Source: Flavobacterium sp. (GTDB lineage: Bacteria > Bacteroidota > Bacteroidia > Flavobacteriales > Flavobacteriaceae). From it: a stretch of DNA of 64,000 nucleotides. Position numbers and translations under genes: made by a program. Every line of letters starts with the position of its first letter. Position 1 is the stretch's first letter. The DNA lies in assembly GCA_029946065.1 (NCBI GenBank), contig JAQSDU010000014.1:799623-863622 (forward strand). Reading direction: 5' to 3'. Positions 44,753-53,429 of this stretch are shown piece after piece. The notes beneath the pieces were generated by a model. That model worked only from the letters and a program-made list of their open reading frames with translations. It had not been told where the DNA came from and did not search any database.

Positions 44753-47700
44753 ATGAAAAAGATCTTTATTTTTCTACTGTTGACGGTTTGTTTTAGTGGT
44801 TTTTCACAAGGTGTTGTCATTGATGGAAGCACCTACACACCAGACCAACTTGTTAATCAGATTCTTATCAATTCACCCTGTGTTTCAGGCACTAACGTAC
44901 AAGCAACTACGGGTACAACTTTTGGTTCTACTAATGGTATTGGTTATTTTACCAACAGCAATCCTAACTTTCCGTTTGCGAAAGGTGTTGTATTGACAAC
45001 TGGAAATGTGTTGGGCGTTCCAAGCCCGAATAATACTGTATTGAGTGACGGTTCAGCCACATGGCCTGGAGACACTGCCCTTGAGACTATTTTAGCGACA
45101 CAAGGTGTGAATGTAGTATCAAAAAATGCAACTGTTCTTGAGTTTGACTTTATTCCGTCAACGGCAAGTTTTGATTTTTCATTTATTTTTGCTTCCGAAG
45201 AATATGGACAAGGACAATGTAGTTTTTCTGATGCTTTTGCCTTTTTACTTACGCCAGTTTCTCCTACTCCCGGTCCAACTCAAAATATTGCGGTAATTAA
45301 CGGTAATACACCTATTTCTGTTGAAACCATCAGAGATATCGCAAATAATCCTAACTGTCCTTCTGCTAATGCTGCTTTTTTTGGCGCCTATAACGGCCCA
45401 GGATTTGGTCCTGCCATTAACTTCAACGGGCAAACTGTTGAATTGAATGCCCATGCTGATGTCGTTATTGGACAAACCTACCACATTAAGCTGGTCATTG
45501 CCGATGGTGGTAATAATACAGAATACGATTCTGCTATCTTTTTGGAGGCCAACAGTTTTAATATTGGTCAGGATATTTTACCTGCTGACATTCAACTTTG
45601 TTCTAATGATCCACTTCCTACAATCACTACACAGCCGATTCCTGTTCCAACCACTTATGTGTGGACCGAAGTTATTGGCAATACTTTGACACCTTTAGTT
45701 CCTGCTCAAACCGGCTCGTCTTTGAATCTTGCCAATTTAACGACACCTCCCGGAGAAGGAGTACATACTTACAACCTAAATTATGTACGCCAAGGTTGCG
45801 AGGCGGTTGATAACCAGATTGTAGTTACAATCTATCCTCCGGTTAATGCATTGGCGACTGTTCCTCCTATTTACGTTTGTAATTCTGGAGCACCATCTTA
45901 CAGTGTCGATTTAACTAAAAACACTACAATCATATTAAACAATAATACGCCTACAAATACTTCAGATGATTTACCGGCAACTACAAGTATTGCTTATTTT
46001 GATACTGCTGCGAATGCGAATGCCAATGGCAGTACAGGAAATCTTGGAAATACCTACACGTTGCTTAGTACAGACAGTGGTAAAATTATTTATGCTAGAA
46101 TCCAATCTGCGGGATCACCTTGTTACGCTGTAAGACCGTTTGCTTTGAATATTGTAGCAAGCCCTTTAATCGCAGCGACTCCTGCTAATATCACACTTTG
46201 CGCCAGAAACTTAACAGACCCACAACCTTTAGCTAATTTCCCGCTGACTCCAGTAAAAACCGCAGTGTTAGGAAGTCAAGATCCATCTTATAATATTGTA
46301 AGTTTCTATTCTTCAGCTGCTCTTGCCGCTGCTGGAGTGCCCGGAACGGCTTTTACTACTTCTGCCCCTTTAAACCTAACGACCATCACAAGGGTCTTAC
46401 ATATCAGGGTGGCGAATATTTCAAATCCAAGTTGCTATGTGTTAACCTCTATCCAGCTTACTGTCGTTCCATTGCCTCAAGTTGATATTTTACCAGACGT
46501 TGTTGTTTGTGGCTGTTATACACTTCCTCCATTAACTTATTCTGGATCAGGTTATTATACTGCTGCCAATGGCGTAGGCCCTTTAGCCGTAGGAGCTCAA
46601 ATATGTACTACACAAAATATTTACATCTACAATAACAACGGTACTTGTAGCGGGCAAGATACATTTAAGGTTACAAAATCTGATTTACCCGCGATAGCTC
46701 CTGCGTCCGGAACATTTTGTACACAATATGCGCTACCTTCTCTTCCATACGGAACTTATTATGAATTTCCAGGAGGTCCTACCGCAGTTGGAAATGCTGG
46801 AGGACCATTTACCGGACCAGTAACAACAAATAAAACATTATATGTTTACTTTGAAGACACTTCTGTTACACCTTCTTGTGTTCAGGAACAGTCATTTACC
46901 ATTACTATCATACCATTTGTGCCTTTGCAACAATCTGATTATCCTAACCAGTTTGGTTGTACTTCCTATACACTACCTGTTATCGCTGGTGTCACCTATT
47001 ATACTGGCCCTAACAAAGGGTTGCCTATCATAACTGGATCAATCTCCTCACCTGTTACACAAAAAGTAGTATATGCCTATAAGGAAACTGGTACAACACC
47101 TCTAAACTGTAGTTCTGAGGTAAGTTTTACTGTGTTTATTGGCGCTGCACAAATTGTGACGCCTGCCGATGTTGAGTCTTGTACGGCTTATACATTACCT
47201 CCGCTTACAGTAGGTCAATATTTTAACGGACCAGGTGCAACAGGTGGTTCTCCAACAGTCATCAATAGTGGAGAACAAGATGTTTATATTTCTGTCCCGG
47301 GTCAGCCATGTGTTAATGATGTACATTTTCACGTTAAGATTTCAATTCCTGTATTGCCAACATTCCCTAACATCGGTCCATTGTGTGACATTTATTATCT
47401 CCCAAATCCAAACCACACTGGTCATTATTATACCCAACCGGGAGGTTTAGGAACAGAACTCAACCAAGGCGATCCAATCATTGGCCAAGGGATACATACG
47501 CTCTATTTCTATGATGTGCTTCCAAGCGATAGCACTTGTTTTGTTGAGGCAAGCTTTACGGTGGAGATATTCAATTCACCACCTATCGATGCAAAACCCG
47601 TAGAAGTTATTCAATGTAATTCATGCTATACACTTGACGACCTTGTTAATGGAGAATATTATATGTTAGCAGGTGGCCCAACTACCCCAGGCAACACATT

Positions 47701-50590
47701 GCTCGCACCTGGAACACAAATTTGCACTCCCGGCACAACACCAATCTATATATATTCGGGCGCTACCTCTCCAAATACATGCTTTCAAGAATATAGTATT
47801 GACATTGTTATTGTAAGCACGACCGTTAACGACATTGCCGATGTTTATGCTTGTAACAGTTATACTTTGCCGACTATTGTAGGTAATGGCGATTATTATG
47901 AATTACCAGGCGGACCAGATATTTTCGGTGGCAATACACTTGTTCCGGAATTGACTGTGTTAACTCCTGTTAATAATTCAACTGTTTATACCAAAACTTT
48001 TTATGTATATGCACAAGACAACAATAGGGTTGCTTGTTCCGATGAGGATGCGTTTACGGTTACTATTTACCCAACTCCGGTTATTTCACCTATTGTTCCT
48101 AATCCTGTTATTGCATGTGACAGTTATACGTTACCAGCATACAATACTTTTACCACAACTCCAGCCAATGCAGTAAACCATTATTATACTTTACCAGGTG
48201 GTAGTGCTGTCGCTGGCAACATTGAAAGATTTCCTGGTTATGTAGTAAATAGTGACACGACAATATATGTTGTCGCTCAGGTTGGAGATGCAAACATCAC
48301 TTGTTTTGACGAAGAGCCTTTGGCAATTGACATCAATGCTACGCCAGTTTTAGTTCCTGCAGAAATGCAAAACAAAACTGCTTGTGATTCTTATGTCTTG
48401 CCTGCTTTAACTGTTGGAAATTATTATAACGGACCTAATGGAACTGGCGGGCTTCTTGCTAACCTTACCATCACCGGTGCTGGGCCCCATACTATTTATG
48501 CTTATGCTGAGACAGCAACTACGCCTAATTGTACCGTTAGTGGTACCTTTACAGTAACTATTACTGACTCGCCAGTGATCAGCCCGATTACTCCGATAGT
48601 AGCTTGTGATACGTATACGCTTCCTGCTTATAGTGATCCAATGTTTACTTCAACCGGAGCACCTATAACGCATTTTTACACACTCCCTGGCGGACCAACA
48701 ATTCCTGGCGGTAACCCGGAAAAACTTCCAAGTACTGCCATAACAGCTTTAGGAACAACAACATTGTACGCCTATGCTGAAACTGGGACAACACCTAATT
48801 GTTTTGACGAAGAACCGTTTACGATTACAATCAGTGCAACACCAGTATTTTTGGCAACAGAAATCGATACTGAAAACCATTGCGATACTTATACTTTACC
48901 AGCATTGAGCACCGGTAATTATTACAATGGCCCTAATGGAACCGGCGGACTTCTTGCTAACCTTACCATTACTGCATTAGGCGCTACCAATGTCTATGTA
49001 TATTCGGAAAGCCCTTTGAATGCGAACTGTAATGTATCTGCAACATTTGTTGTAAATATTACCGCTACTCCAGTTATAGCTGCTGCAGATATTGCTACGG
49101 TGAATGCTTGTAATGATTATACATTGCCGGCACTTAGCACTACTGCTACTTCAGTTGATTATTACACTGGTCCAAATGGATCGGGTACTTTAATAGCTGC
49201 GGGTACAAATTATACAACCAATCAGGCGATTTATGTGCATGCCGTTAACGGTACTGCCCCGAATACTTGTGTTAGCGATGCACTATTGACCATCAATATC
49301 TATAATGTTGATGAAGCCGTTGATGCAACTGTTTGTGGTTCATATATCTTACCGGCACTTGTTGTTCCGGGCGCAGGATATTATACTTCACCAAACGGTG
49401 CCGGTCCAATTGCTGCAGGTAGTACCTACTCAAATACTCCTGGTATATATACGCTTTATGTATATGGCACCAATCCTGCTGGGACATGTACAGATGAAAG
49501 TACTTTTACAGTGACTATCAATGATAATCCAACAGCGACAATGCCTTCATTAACACAAACTACGGTTTGCGACAGTGACGGTGTTAACGACAATACAACA
49601 CTTATAGATTACGATGCGCTGACTGCAACCATCTTAGGAACCCAAAGCCCAGCTACATACGCCGTGACCTATTACCCTACATTTCCTCAGGCAATAAATC
49701 AAACTGGCGCTTATGTAACCGATAACGGTACAAATCTAGATTATGCCGACAGTCAGATATTTGCGGTAGTTACCAACATTGCAACACCGCTTTGTTTTAC
49801 ACCTATACAAATTGACTTCACAGTAGTGCCAAAACCAGAATCTGATCCACTATCGGGTGTGATTTGTGTTGATGGGCCTACAGGTCAAATTACTCCGGAA
49901 ACAATCGTTAGTGGATTCAGTTCTTCTATTTATAACTTTACCTGGACCAACTCTGATGGTATTGTGGTGAGTACTGCTCCTAATTTCACACCAGTAGAAG
50001 CCGGTATTTATACCTTAATAGTAAGTGCTTATGTTAATGGAATCACTGGCTGTGATTCAGATCCTATACTTGTGACTGTTACGCAATCGCTAATACCACG
50101 TGCCGAAGATATCAGTTTTGAAACTACAGGTTGGTTTACTAATTTCCAAACGTTGACTGTAATTTACAATGGCGATACATCCAACCTTCTTTATTCATTA
50201 GACGGTCAGGAGCCGCAAACTGGCAACGTATTTACTGGTTTGGATTCAGGTCCACATGAAATTACCGTAATTGATATTAATGGTTGTGGCGATGCAATGT
50301 TGCCGATTCCTATACAGATGGTCAACAGTCCTGCGTTTTTTACTCCAAATGGCGATGGCATTAATGACACTTGGAAAATTCCAGTTGTGTCTGATTTACC
50401 TGGCGTAAGATTGTTCATCTATGACCGATACGGTAAATTATTGAAACAATTACAAGTCAGTCAAGATTGGGATGGAAAATTCAATGGAAGTGAATTACCA
50501 GCAGACGATTATTGGTTTACCGTAAATTATGTAGATCCGTTAACCGGATTACCAAAAGAATACAAATCTCACTTCTCTTTAATCAGATAA
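44753..50590 (+). CDS. Giant secreted repeat protein with choice-of-anchor L domain and T9SS type B C-terminus
   Basis: A 1945-residue exported protein. Signal peptide (to about 19, FSGFSQG); a choice-of-anchor L type domain (about 25-275, STASFDFSFIFASEEYGQGQ and IADGGNNTEYDSAIF); beta-sandwich linkers; then 13 tandem repeats (about 580-1590) of 57-80 residues built as C-x-x-Y-x-LP ... YYxGPNG ... IYVYAE ... C ... FTVTI; two more Ig-like stretches; and the gliding-motility-associated C-terminal signal (FFTPNGDGINDTWKIP, DRYGKLLKQL, DGKFNGSELPADDYWFTVNY). The last directs export by the type IX system. Likely a surface adhesin or matrix protein. Each repeat brings two cysteines. It is monocistronic with a strong terminator. 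Confidence 0.93.
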   Translation: MKKIFIFLLLTVCFSGFSQGVVIDGSTYTPDQLVNQILINSPCVSGTNVQATTGTTFGSTNGIGYFTNSNPNFPFAKGVVLTTGNVLGVPSPNNTVLSDGSATWPGDTALETILATQGVNVVSKNATVLEFDFIPSTASFDFSFIFASEEYGQGQCSFSDAFAFLLTPVSPTPGPTQNIAVINGNTPISVETIRDIANNPNCPSANAAFFGAYNGPGFGPAINFNGQTVELNAHADVVIGQTYHIKLVIADGGNNTEYDSAIFLEANSFNIGQDILPADIQLCSNDPLPTITTQPIPVPTTYVWTEVIGNTLTPLVPAQTGSSLNLANLTTPPGEGVHTYNLNYVRQGCEAVDNQIVVTIYPPVNALATVPPIYVCNSGAPSYSVDLTKNTTIILNNNTPTNTSDDLPATTSIAYFDTAANANANGSTGNLGNTYTLLSTDSGKIIYARIQSAGSPCYAVRPFALNIVASPLIAATPANITLCARNLTDPQPLANFPLTPVKTAVLGSQDPSYNIVSFYSSAALAAAGVPGTAFTTSAPLNLTTITRVLHIRVANISNPSCYVLTSIQLTVVPLPQVDILPDVVVCGCYTLPPLTYSGSGYYTAANGVGPLAVGAQICTTQNIYIYNNNGTCSGQDTFKVTKSDLPAIAPASGTFCTQYALPSLPYGTYYEFPGGPTAVGNAGGPFTGPVTTNKTLYVYFEDTSVTPSCVQEQSFTITIIPFVPLQQSDYPNQFGCTSYTLPVIAGVTYYTGPNKGLPIITGSISSPVTQKVVYAYKETGTTPLNCSSEVSFTVFIGAAQIVTPADVESCTAYTLPPLTVGQYFNGPGATGGSPTVINSGEQDVYISVPGQPCVNDVHFHVKISIPVLPTFPNIGPLCDIYYLPNPNHTGHYYTQPGGLGTELNQGDPIIGQGIHTLYFYDVLPSDSTCFVEASFTVEIFNSPPIDAKPVEVIQCNSCYTLDDLVNGEYYMLAGGPTTPGNTLLAPGTQICTPGTTPIYIYSGATSPNTCFQEYSIDIVIVSTTVNDIADVYACNSYTLPTIVGNGDYYELPGGPDIFGGNTLVPELTVLTPVNNSTVYTKTFYVYAQDNNRVACSDEDAFTVTIYPTPVISPIVPNPVIACDSYTLPAYNTFTTTPANAVNHYYTLPGGSAVAGNIERFPGYVVNSDTTIYVVAQVGDANITCFDEEPLAIDINATPVLVPAEMQNKTACDSYVLPALTVGNYYNGPNGTGGLLANLTITGAGPHTIYAYAETATTPNCTVSGTFTVTITDSPVISPITPIVACDTYTLPAYSDPMFTSTGAPITHFYTLPGGPTIPGGNPEKLPSTAITALGTTTLYAYAETGTTPNCFDEEPFTITISATPVFLATEIDTENHCDTYTLPALSTGNYYNGPNGTGGLLANLTITALGATNVYVYSESPLNANCNVSATFVVNITATPVIAAADIATVNACNDYTLPALSTTATSVDYYTGPNGSGTLIAAGTNYTTNQAIYVHAVNGTAPNTCVSDALLTINIYNVDEAVDATVCGSYILPALVVPGAGYYTSPNGAGPIAAGSTYSNTPGIYTLYVYGTNPAGTCTDESTFTVTINDNPTATMPSLTQTTVCDSDGVNDNTTLIDYDALTATILGTQSPATYAVTYYPTFPQAINQTGAYVTDNGTNLDYADSQIFAVVTNIATPLCFTPIQIDFTVVPKPESDPLSGVICVDGPTGQITPETIVSGFSSSIYNFTWTNSDGIVVSTAPNFTPVEAGIYTLIVSAYVNGITGCDSDPILVTVTQSLIPRAEDISFETTGWFTNFQTLTVIYNGDTSNLLYSLDGQEPQTGNVFTGLDSGPHEITVIDINGCGDAMLPIPIQMVNSPAFFTPNGDGINDTWKIPVVSDLPGVRLFIYDRYGKLLKQLQVSQDWDGKFNGSELPADDYWFTVNYVDPLTGLPKEYKSHFSLIR

Positions 50591-50605
50591 GTACATTTAA
50601 ATAAC

Positions 50606-50638
50606 AAAAAGGCTTCCTAAATCAGGAAGCCTTTTTTT
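50606..50638 (+). terminator. Intrinsic terminator of the giant repeat-protein gene
   Basis: AAAAAGGCTTCCT and AGGAAGCCTTTTT form a 13-bp stem with a 5-nt loop and T-run, 15 bp after the stop. Confidence 0.9.
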
Positions 50639-50733
50639 ATCAGAAGGAATTATTGTAACAAATTAAAAACACCAGCTACTAACTACCAAAGCAAGTAAAT
50701 TGCAGATTTTAGTTTTAGTTAAGATTTAGTCAG

Positions 50734-50766
50734 AAAAAAAACCGGAGTGTGATGCTCCGGTTTTTA
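50734..50766 (-). terminator. Intrinsic terminator of fabH
   Basis: On the minus strand ACCGGAG and CTCCGGT pair with a 7-nt loop, followed by a T-run. It lies 48 bp after the fabH stop. The rest of the 50591-50814 gap shows nothing else. Confidence 0.85.
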
Positions 50767-50814
50767 TTTACTCATTCTTTATAAATTAGAAATTAGGATT
50801 TGAAATTTATTCCC

Positions 50815-51822
50815 TTACCACCTAATAATAACACTTCCCCATGTAAATCCGCTACCGAAAGCAGCAAGCACAACGATATCGCCTGACTTGATTTTTCCTT
50901 GCTCCCACGCCTCCGTTAATGCAATCGGGACAGAAGCCGCAGTAGTATTTCCATATTTTTGTATGTTGTTGTAAACTTGATCATCGTTCAGTCTAAATTT
51001 CTGCTGAATAAACTGCGAAATCCTCAAATTTGCTTGGTGTGGAATCAGCATATTAATATCGGAAACCGTCAAATTGTTTGCCAGTAACCCCTCATTAATT
51101 ACTTCCGAAAAACGAACCACGGCATTTTTAAAAACAAACTGCCCGTTCATGTGTGGCAAATAACTTTCATCATTCGGGTCATTATCGGCAAGAATATCCG
51201 TCACCCAACGACCTCCCATTCCTGGTGCTTTTACCACAAGCTCTTCGGCATGTTCTCCTTCAGAATGTAAATGTGTCGATAGGATTCCTTTGGTTAAATC
51301 TTCTTCCCTGGATAAAATTGCAGCTCCGGCCCCGTCTCCAAAAATAACAGAAACGCCACGACCGCGCGATGTCATATCCAATCCGACAGAATGCACTTCG
51401 GAACCAATGACAAGAATATTCTTATACATCCCAGTTTTGATATATTGGTCTGCCACAGAAACGGCATATACAAATCCGGAACATTGGTTGCGGACATCCA
51501 ATGCACCAATAGTCTTTAATCCTAAATCTCTTTGTACCAAAACACCTGGACCAGGAAAATAATAGTCAGGACTCAAAGTAGCAAAAACAATAAAATCAAT
51601 ATCATCCTTGGAAATACCGGAACGTTCAATTGCAATTTTAGCCGCTTTCACCCCCATTGATGTAGTTGTATCTTCACCGCGAATGATATGTCGTCTTTCC
51701 TTGATTCCGGTACGCTCCTGAATCCATTCGTCGTTCGTGTCAATTATTTTCGACAAATCATCATTGGTAACTATATTGTCGGGCACATAAAAACCGAGTC
51801 CGCTAATTTTTGAATGGTACAT
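50815..51822 (-). CDS. fabH: 3-oxoacyl-ACP synthase III family protein
   Basis: Condenses acyl-CoA with malonyl-ACP to start fatty acid chains. The thiolase-fold active site is complete: Cys in DVRNQCSGFVYA, His in LIPHQANLRI and Asn in YGNTTAASVP. WIQERTGIKERR near the N-terminus is typical. At 335 residues it is FabH-sized. It stands alone, not in a plsX-fabH operon, so it could be the housekeeping KASIII or a paralogue; a second copy elsewhere would decide. Upstream is a weak TACCTTGT box. Confidence 0.9.
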   Translation of the reverse strand: MYHSKISGLGFYVPDNIVTNDDLSKIIDTNDEWIQERTGIKERRHIIRGEDTTTSMGVKAAKIAIERSGISKDDIDFIVFATLSPDYYFPGPGVLVQRDLGLKTIGALDVRNQCSGFVYAVSVADQYIKTGMYKNILVIGSEVHSVGLDMTSRGRGVSVIFGDGAGAAILSREEDLTKGILSTHLHSEGEHAEELVVKAPGMGGRWVTDILADNDPNDESYLPHMNGQFVFKNAVVRFSEVINEGLLANNLTVSDINMLIPHQANLRISQFIQQKFRLNDDQVYNNIQKYGNTTAASVPIALTEAWEQGKIKSGDIVVLAAFGSGFTWGSVIIRW

Positions 51823-51930
51823 ATATTCCTATTTAGTTAAAAATCCTGTCGCTAATTTGTGTTTTCCTCAAAAAACAACAAGACAAGGTAACGTTTTTTT
51901 GTTAATCAGTAAATTTATTTGAAATGTAAT

Positions 51931-52902
51931 TTACAAAAGCCTGATGTCGATAATTTCCCTATCAGCAGTAAGATAAGCCGATTCGTTTTCCGGAATTTCA
52001 AAAGCACATTCAAAGAAGACGGCTTTTTTTTCAAAAACAGCTTTCACGAGATAATTATTTCCTTTAAAATAACACTGCTTGACAGTGACCATAAAATCTG
52101 AATAATCCGTCAGGAACAATTCACTAGCGTATAAAAAAATGACTTTTTCCTTGTCTTCAAAAGCAATTAGGTTGTGGACTTTCACTTCATTAACTTCCCC
52201 AAAAAGAGAGGCTGCGTATTTATCAATAGGCTTTAGATAAACCTTCGCAGATTGATCATTTTGTACGATTTCACCCGATTTCATTACGATTGTTTCATCG
52301 GAAAATGACAATGCATCGATGCTATCATGAGTAGCAATAATACAAGTGACGCCTTTATGTTTTAGATAAGCGAAAAGATTCCGGCGCAACGCACCTTTTC
52401 GGAAACTATCGATATTGCTGAAAGGTTCATCCAATAGAAGCACTTCTGGCTCTAATGCCAAAACCCTTGCCAACGCAACTCTTTGTTGCTGTCCACCACT
52501 TAAGTATTTTGCTTTTGTATTGGCGAAAGCTGACATTTCGACCATTTCTAGCAATTCGTTTACGCGGGCATTTTTTTCCTCGGGGTATATGTTAGACAGA
52601 AACTTCCCTACATTTTCTGCGACACTCACATAGGGCATCAAATCGTAATCTTGCGCCAAATATTTCATTTCGGGAGCGCCCGGCACCAGATGAAATTTTG
52701 GCCCAAGAATTTGTTTATCATTCCACAAGATCTCGCCTTCGTTTAAATCGTATAGGCCGTAAATCAATTTCAGCAGCGTACTTTTACCGCAGCCGCTTTC
52801 GCCAATTATAGACAAATTTTGACCTTTTTTAAGTGAAAAACTAACGTTGTTGATTACAGTTTGGGTATCGTAAGCAAAAGAAATATTGTTGATTTCGAGC
52901 AT
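51931..52902 (-). CDS. Orphan ABC transporter ATP-binding protein
   Basis: A 323-residue ABC ATPase: Walker A GESGCGKST, Q-loop in YLAQDYDLMPY, signature LSGGQQQRVALARVLA, Walker B VLLLDEPF and H-loop ATHD. A C-terminal extension of about 90 residues with beta strands (from EVNEVKVHNLIAFEDKEKVIFLY) resembles the TOBE region of PotA/FbpC-type import ATPases. No permease or binding-protein gene is adjacent. The track start (52932) lies inside the -7 box; MLEINNISFAYD at 52902 is the usual start (an ATG at 52914 is also possible). Confidence 0.88.
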   Translation of the reverse strand: MLEINNISFAYDTQTVINNVSFSLKKGQNLSIIGESGCGKSTLLKLIYGLYDLNEGEILWNDKQILGPKFHLVPGAPEMKYLAQDYDLMPYVSVAENVGKFLSNIYPEEKNARVNELLEMVEMSAFANTKAKYLSGGQQQRVALARVLALEPEVLLLDEPFSNIDSFRKGALRRNLFAYLKHKGVTCIIATHDSIDALSFSDETIVMKSGEIVQNDQSAKVYLKPIDKYAASLFGEVNEVKVHNLIAFEDKEKVIFLYASELFLTDYSDFMVTVKQCYFKGNNYLVKAVFEKKAVFFECAFEIPENESAYLTADREIIDIRLL

Positions 52903-52929
52903 TGGAATTGGCATTCGGGTTTTAAAATG

Positions 52930-52937
52930 CAAAGGTA
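52930..52937 (-). promoter_or_regulatory. -7 box of the ABC ATPase gene
   Basis: Minus-strand TACCTTTG followed by C matches TAnnTTTGY and lies 27 bp before the chosen ATG. Confidence 0.5.
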
Positions 52938-53102
52938 CATTTTAAGGGTTTGAAAACGGAATGTAATTGGGATTTTAAGACTTTTTGTTTTAAACAAGCT
53001 GTTAGTCATCGGTAAAAGGGCAACATATTTTAAAGAAGCCACCAAGTAAAGCTCTTTTATCAATTAGTTATACCAAAAACAGACACTTAGACACGCTACT
53101 TG

Positions 53103-53249
53103 GACTTAACAACCCATCTCTGGGACTTAAAAACCCATCTCTGGGACTTAAAAAGCGATCTCTTAGACTTAAAAACCCATCTCTTCGACTTATAAACCCA
53201 CCTTCAGGACTTAAAAAACCACTAAAAGGACTTAATTTAAGTCTAAATT
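53103..53249. repeat. Seven-copy 21-bp tandem repeat
   Basis: GACTTAA-type units begin at 53103, 53124, 53145, 53166, 53187, 53208 and 53229, exactly 21 bp apart; the best copies read GACTTAAAAACCCATCTCTGG. The outer copies are more diverged. Because 21 is a multiple of three, frames stay open on both strands; the track's 65-residue minus ORF (53068-53265) is this repeat read as FLSPRDG heptads. It sits in the 527-bp gap between the ABC ATPase and UbiB-like genes. Confidence 0.9.
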
Positions 53250-53274
53250 GCAATTGTAGAAGCATCCTAACTGC

Positions 53275-53320
53275 ATAAAAAAGATAAGGGCGAACCTCAA
53301 ACGTGGAGATCCGCCCTTAC
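53275..53320 (-). terminator. Probable terminator of the UbiB-like kinase gene
   Basis: TAAGGGCG and CGCCCTTA form an 8-bp stem around a 20-nt loop that can pair further; on the minus strand TCTTTTTT follows. It lies about 110 bp after the kinase stop. Confidence 0.6.
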
Positions 53321-53361
53321 CAACCTAACCAATAAAACAAACTATCTATAATGGAGTAAGG

Positions 53362-53409
53362 AAGTCTGAAAGTTACTTGTGCTTTTTTTGCTTCCTGACT
53401 TTCAGACTT
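53362..53409. repeat. 12-bp inverted repeat AAGTCTGAAAGT
   Basis: Arms 53362-53373 and 53398-53409 are exact reverse complements with a 24-bp spacer, 21 bp after the kinase stop. No clear T-run follows on either side; it may be an extra processing or termination hairpin. Confidence 0.55.
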
Positions 53410-53429
53410 TCAGTCTTTCCGTCTTCCTC

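Noticed and set aside
53103-53249. CRISPR array
   Set aside because: Contiguous 21-bp units without unique spacers, and no cas genes in the window.
53068-53265. 65-residue minus ORF of FLSPRDG heptads
   Set aside because: It is the 21-bp tandem repeat read in one of several open frames; the plus strand is equally open, there is no promoter box, and the outer copies diverge without regard to codons.
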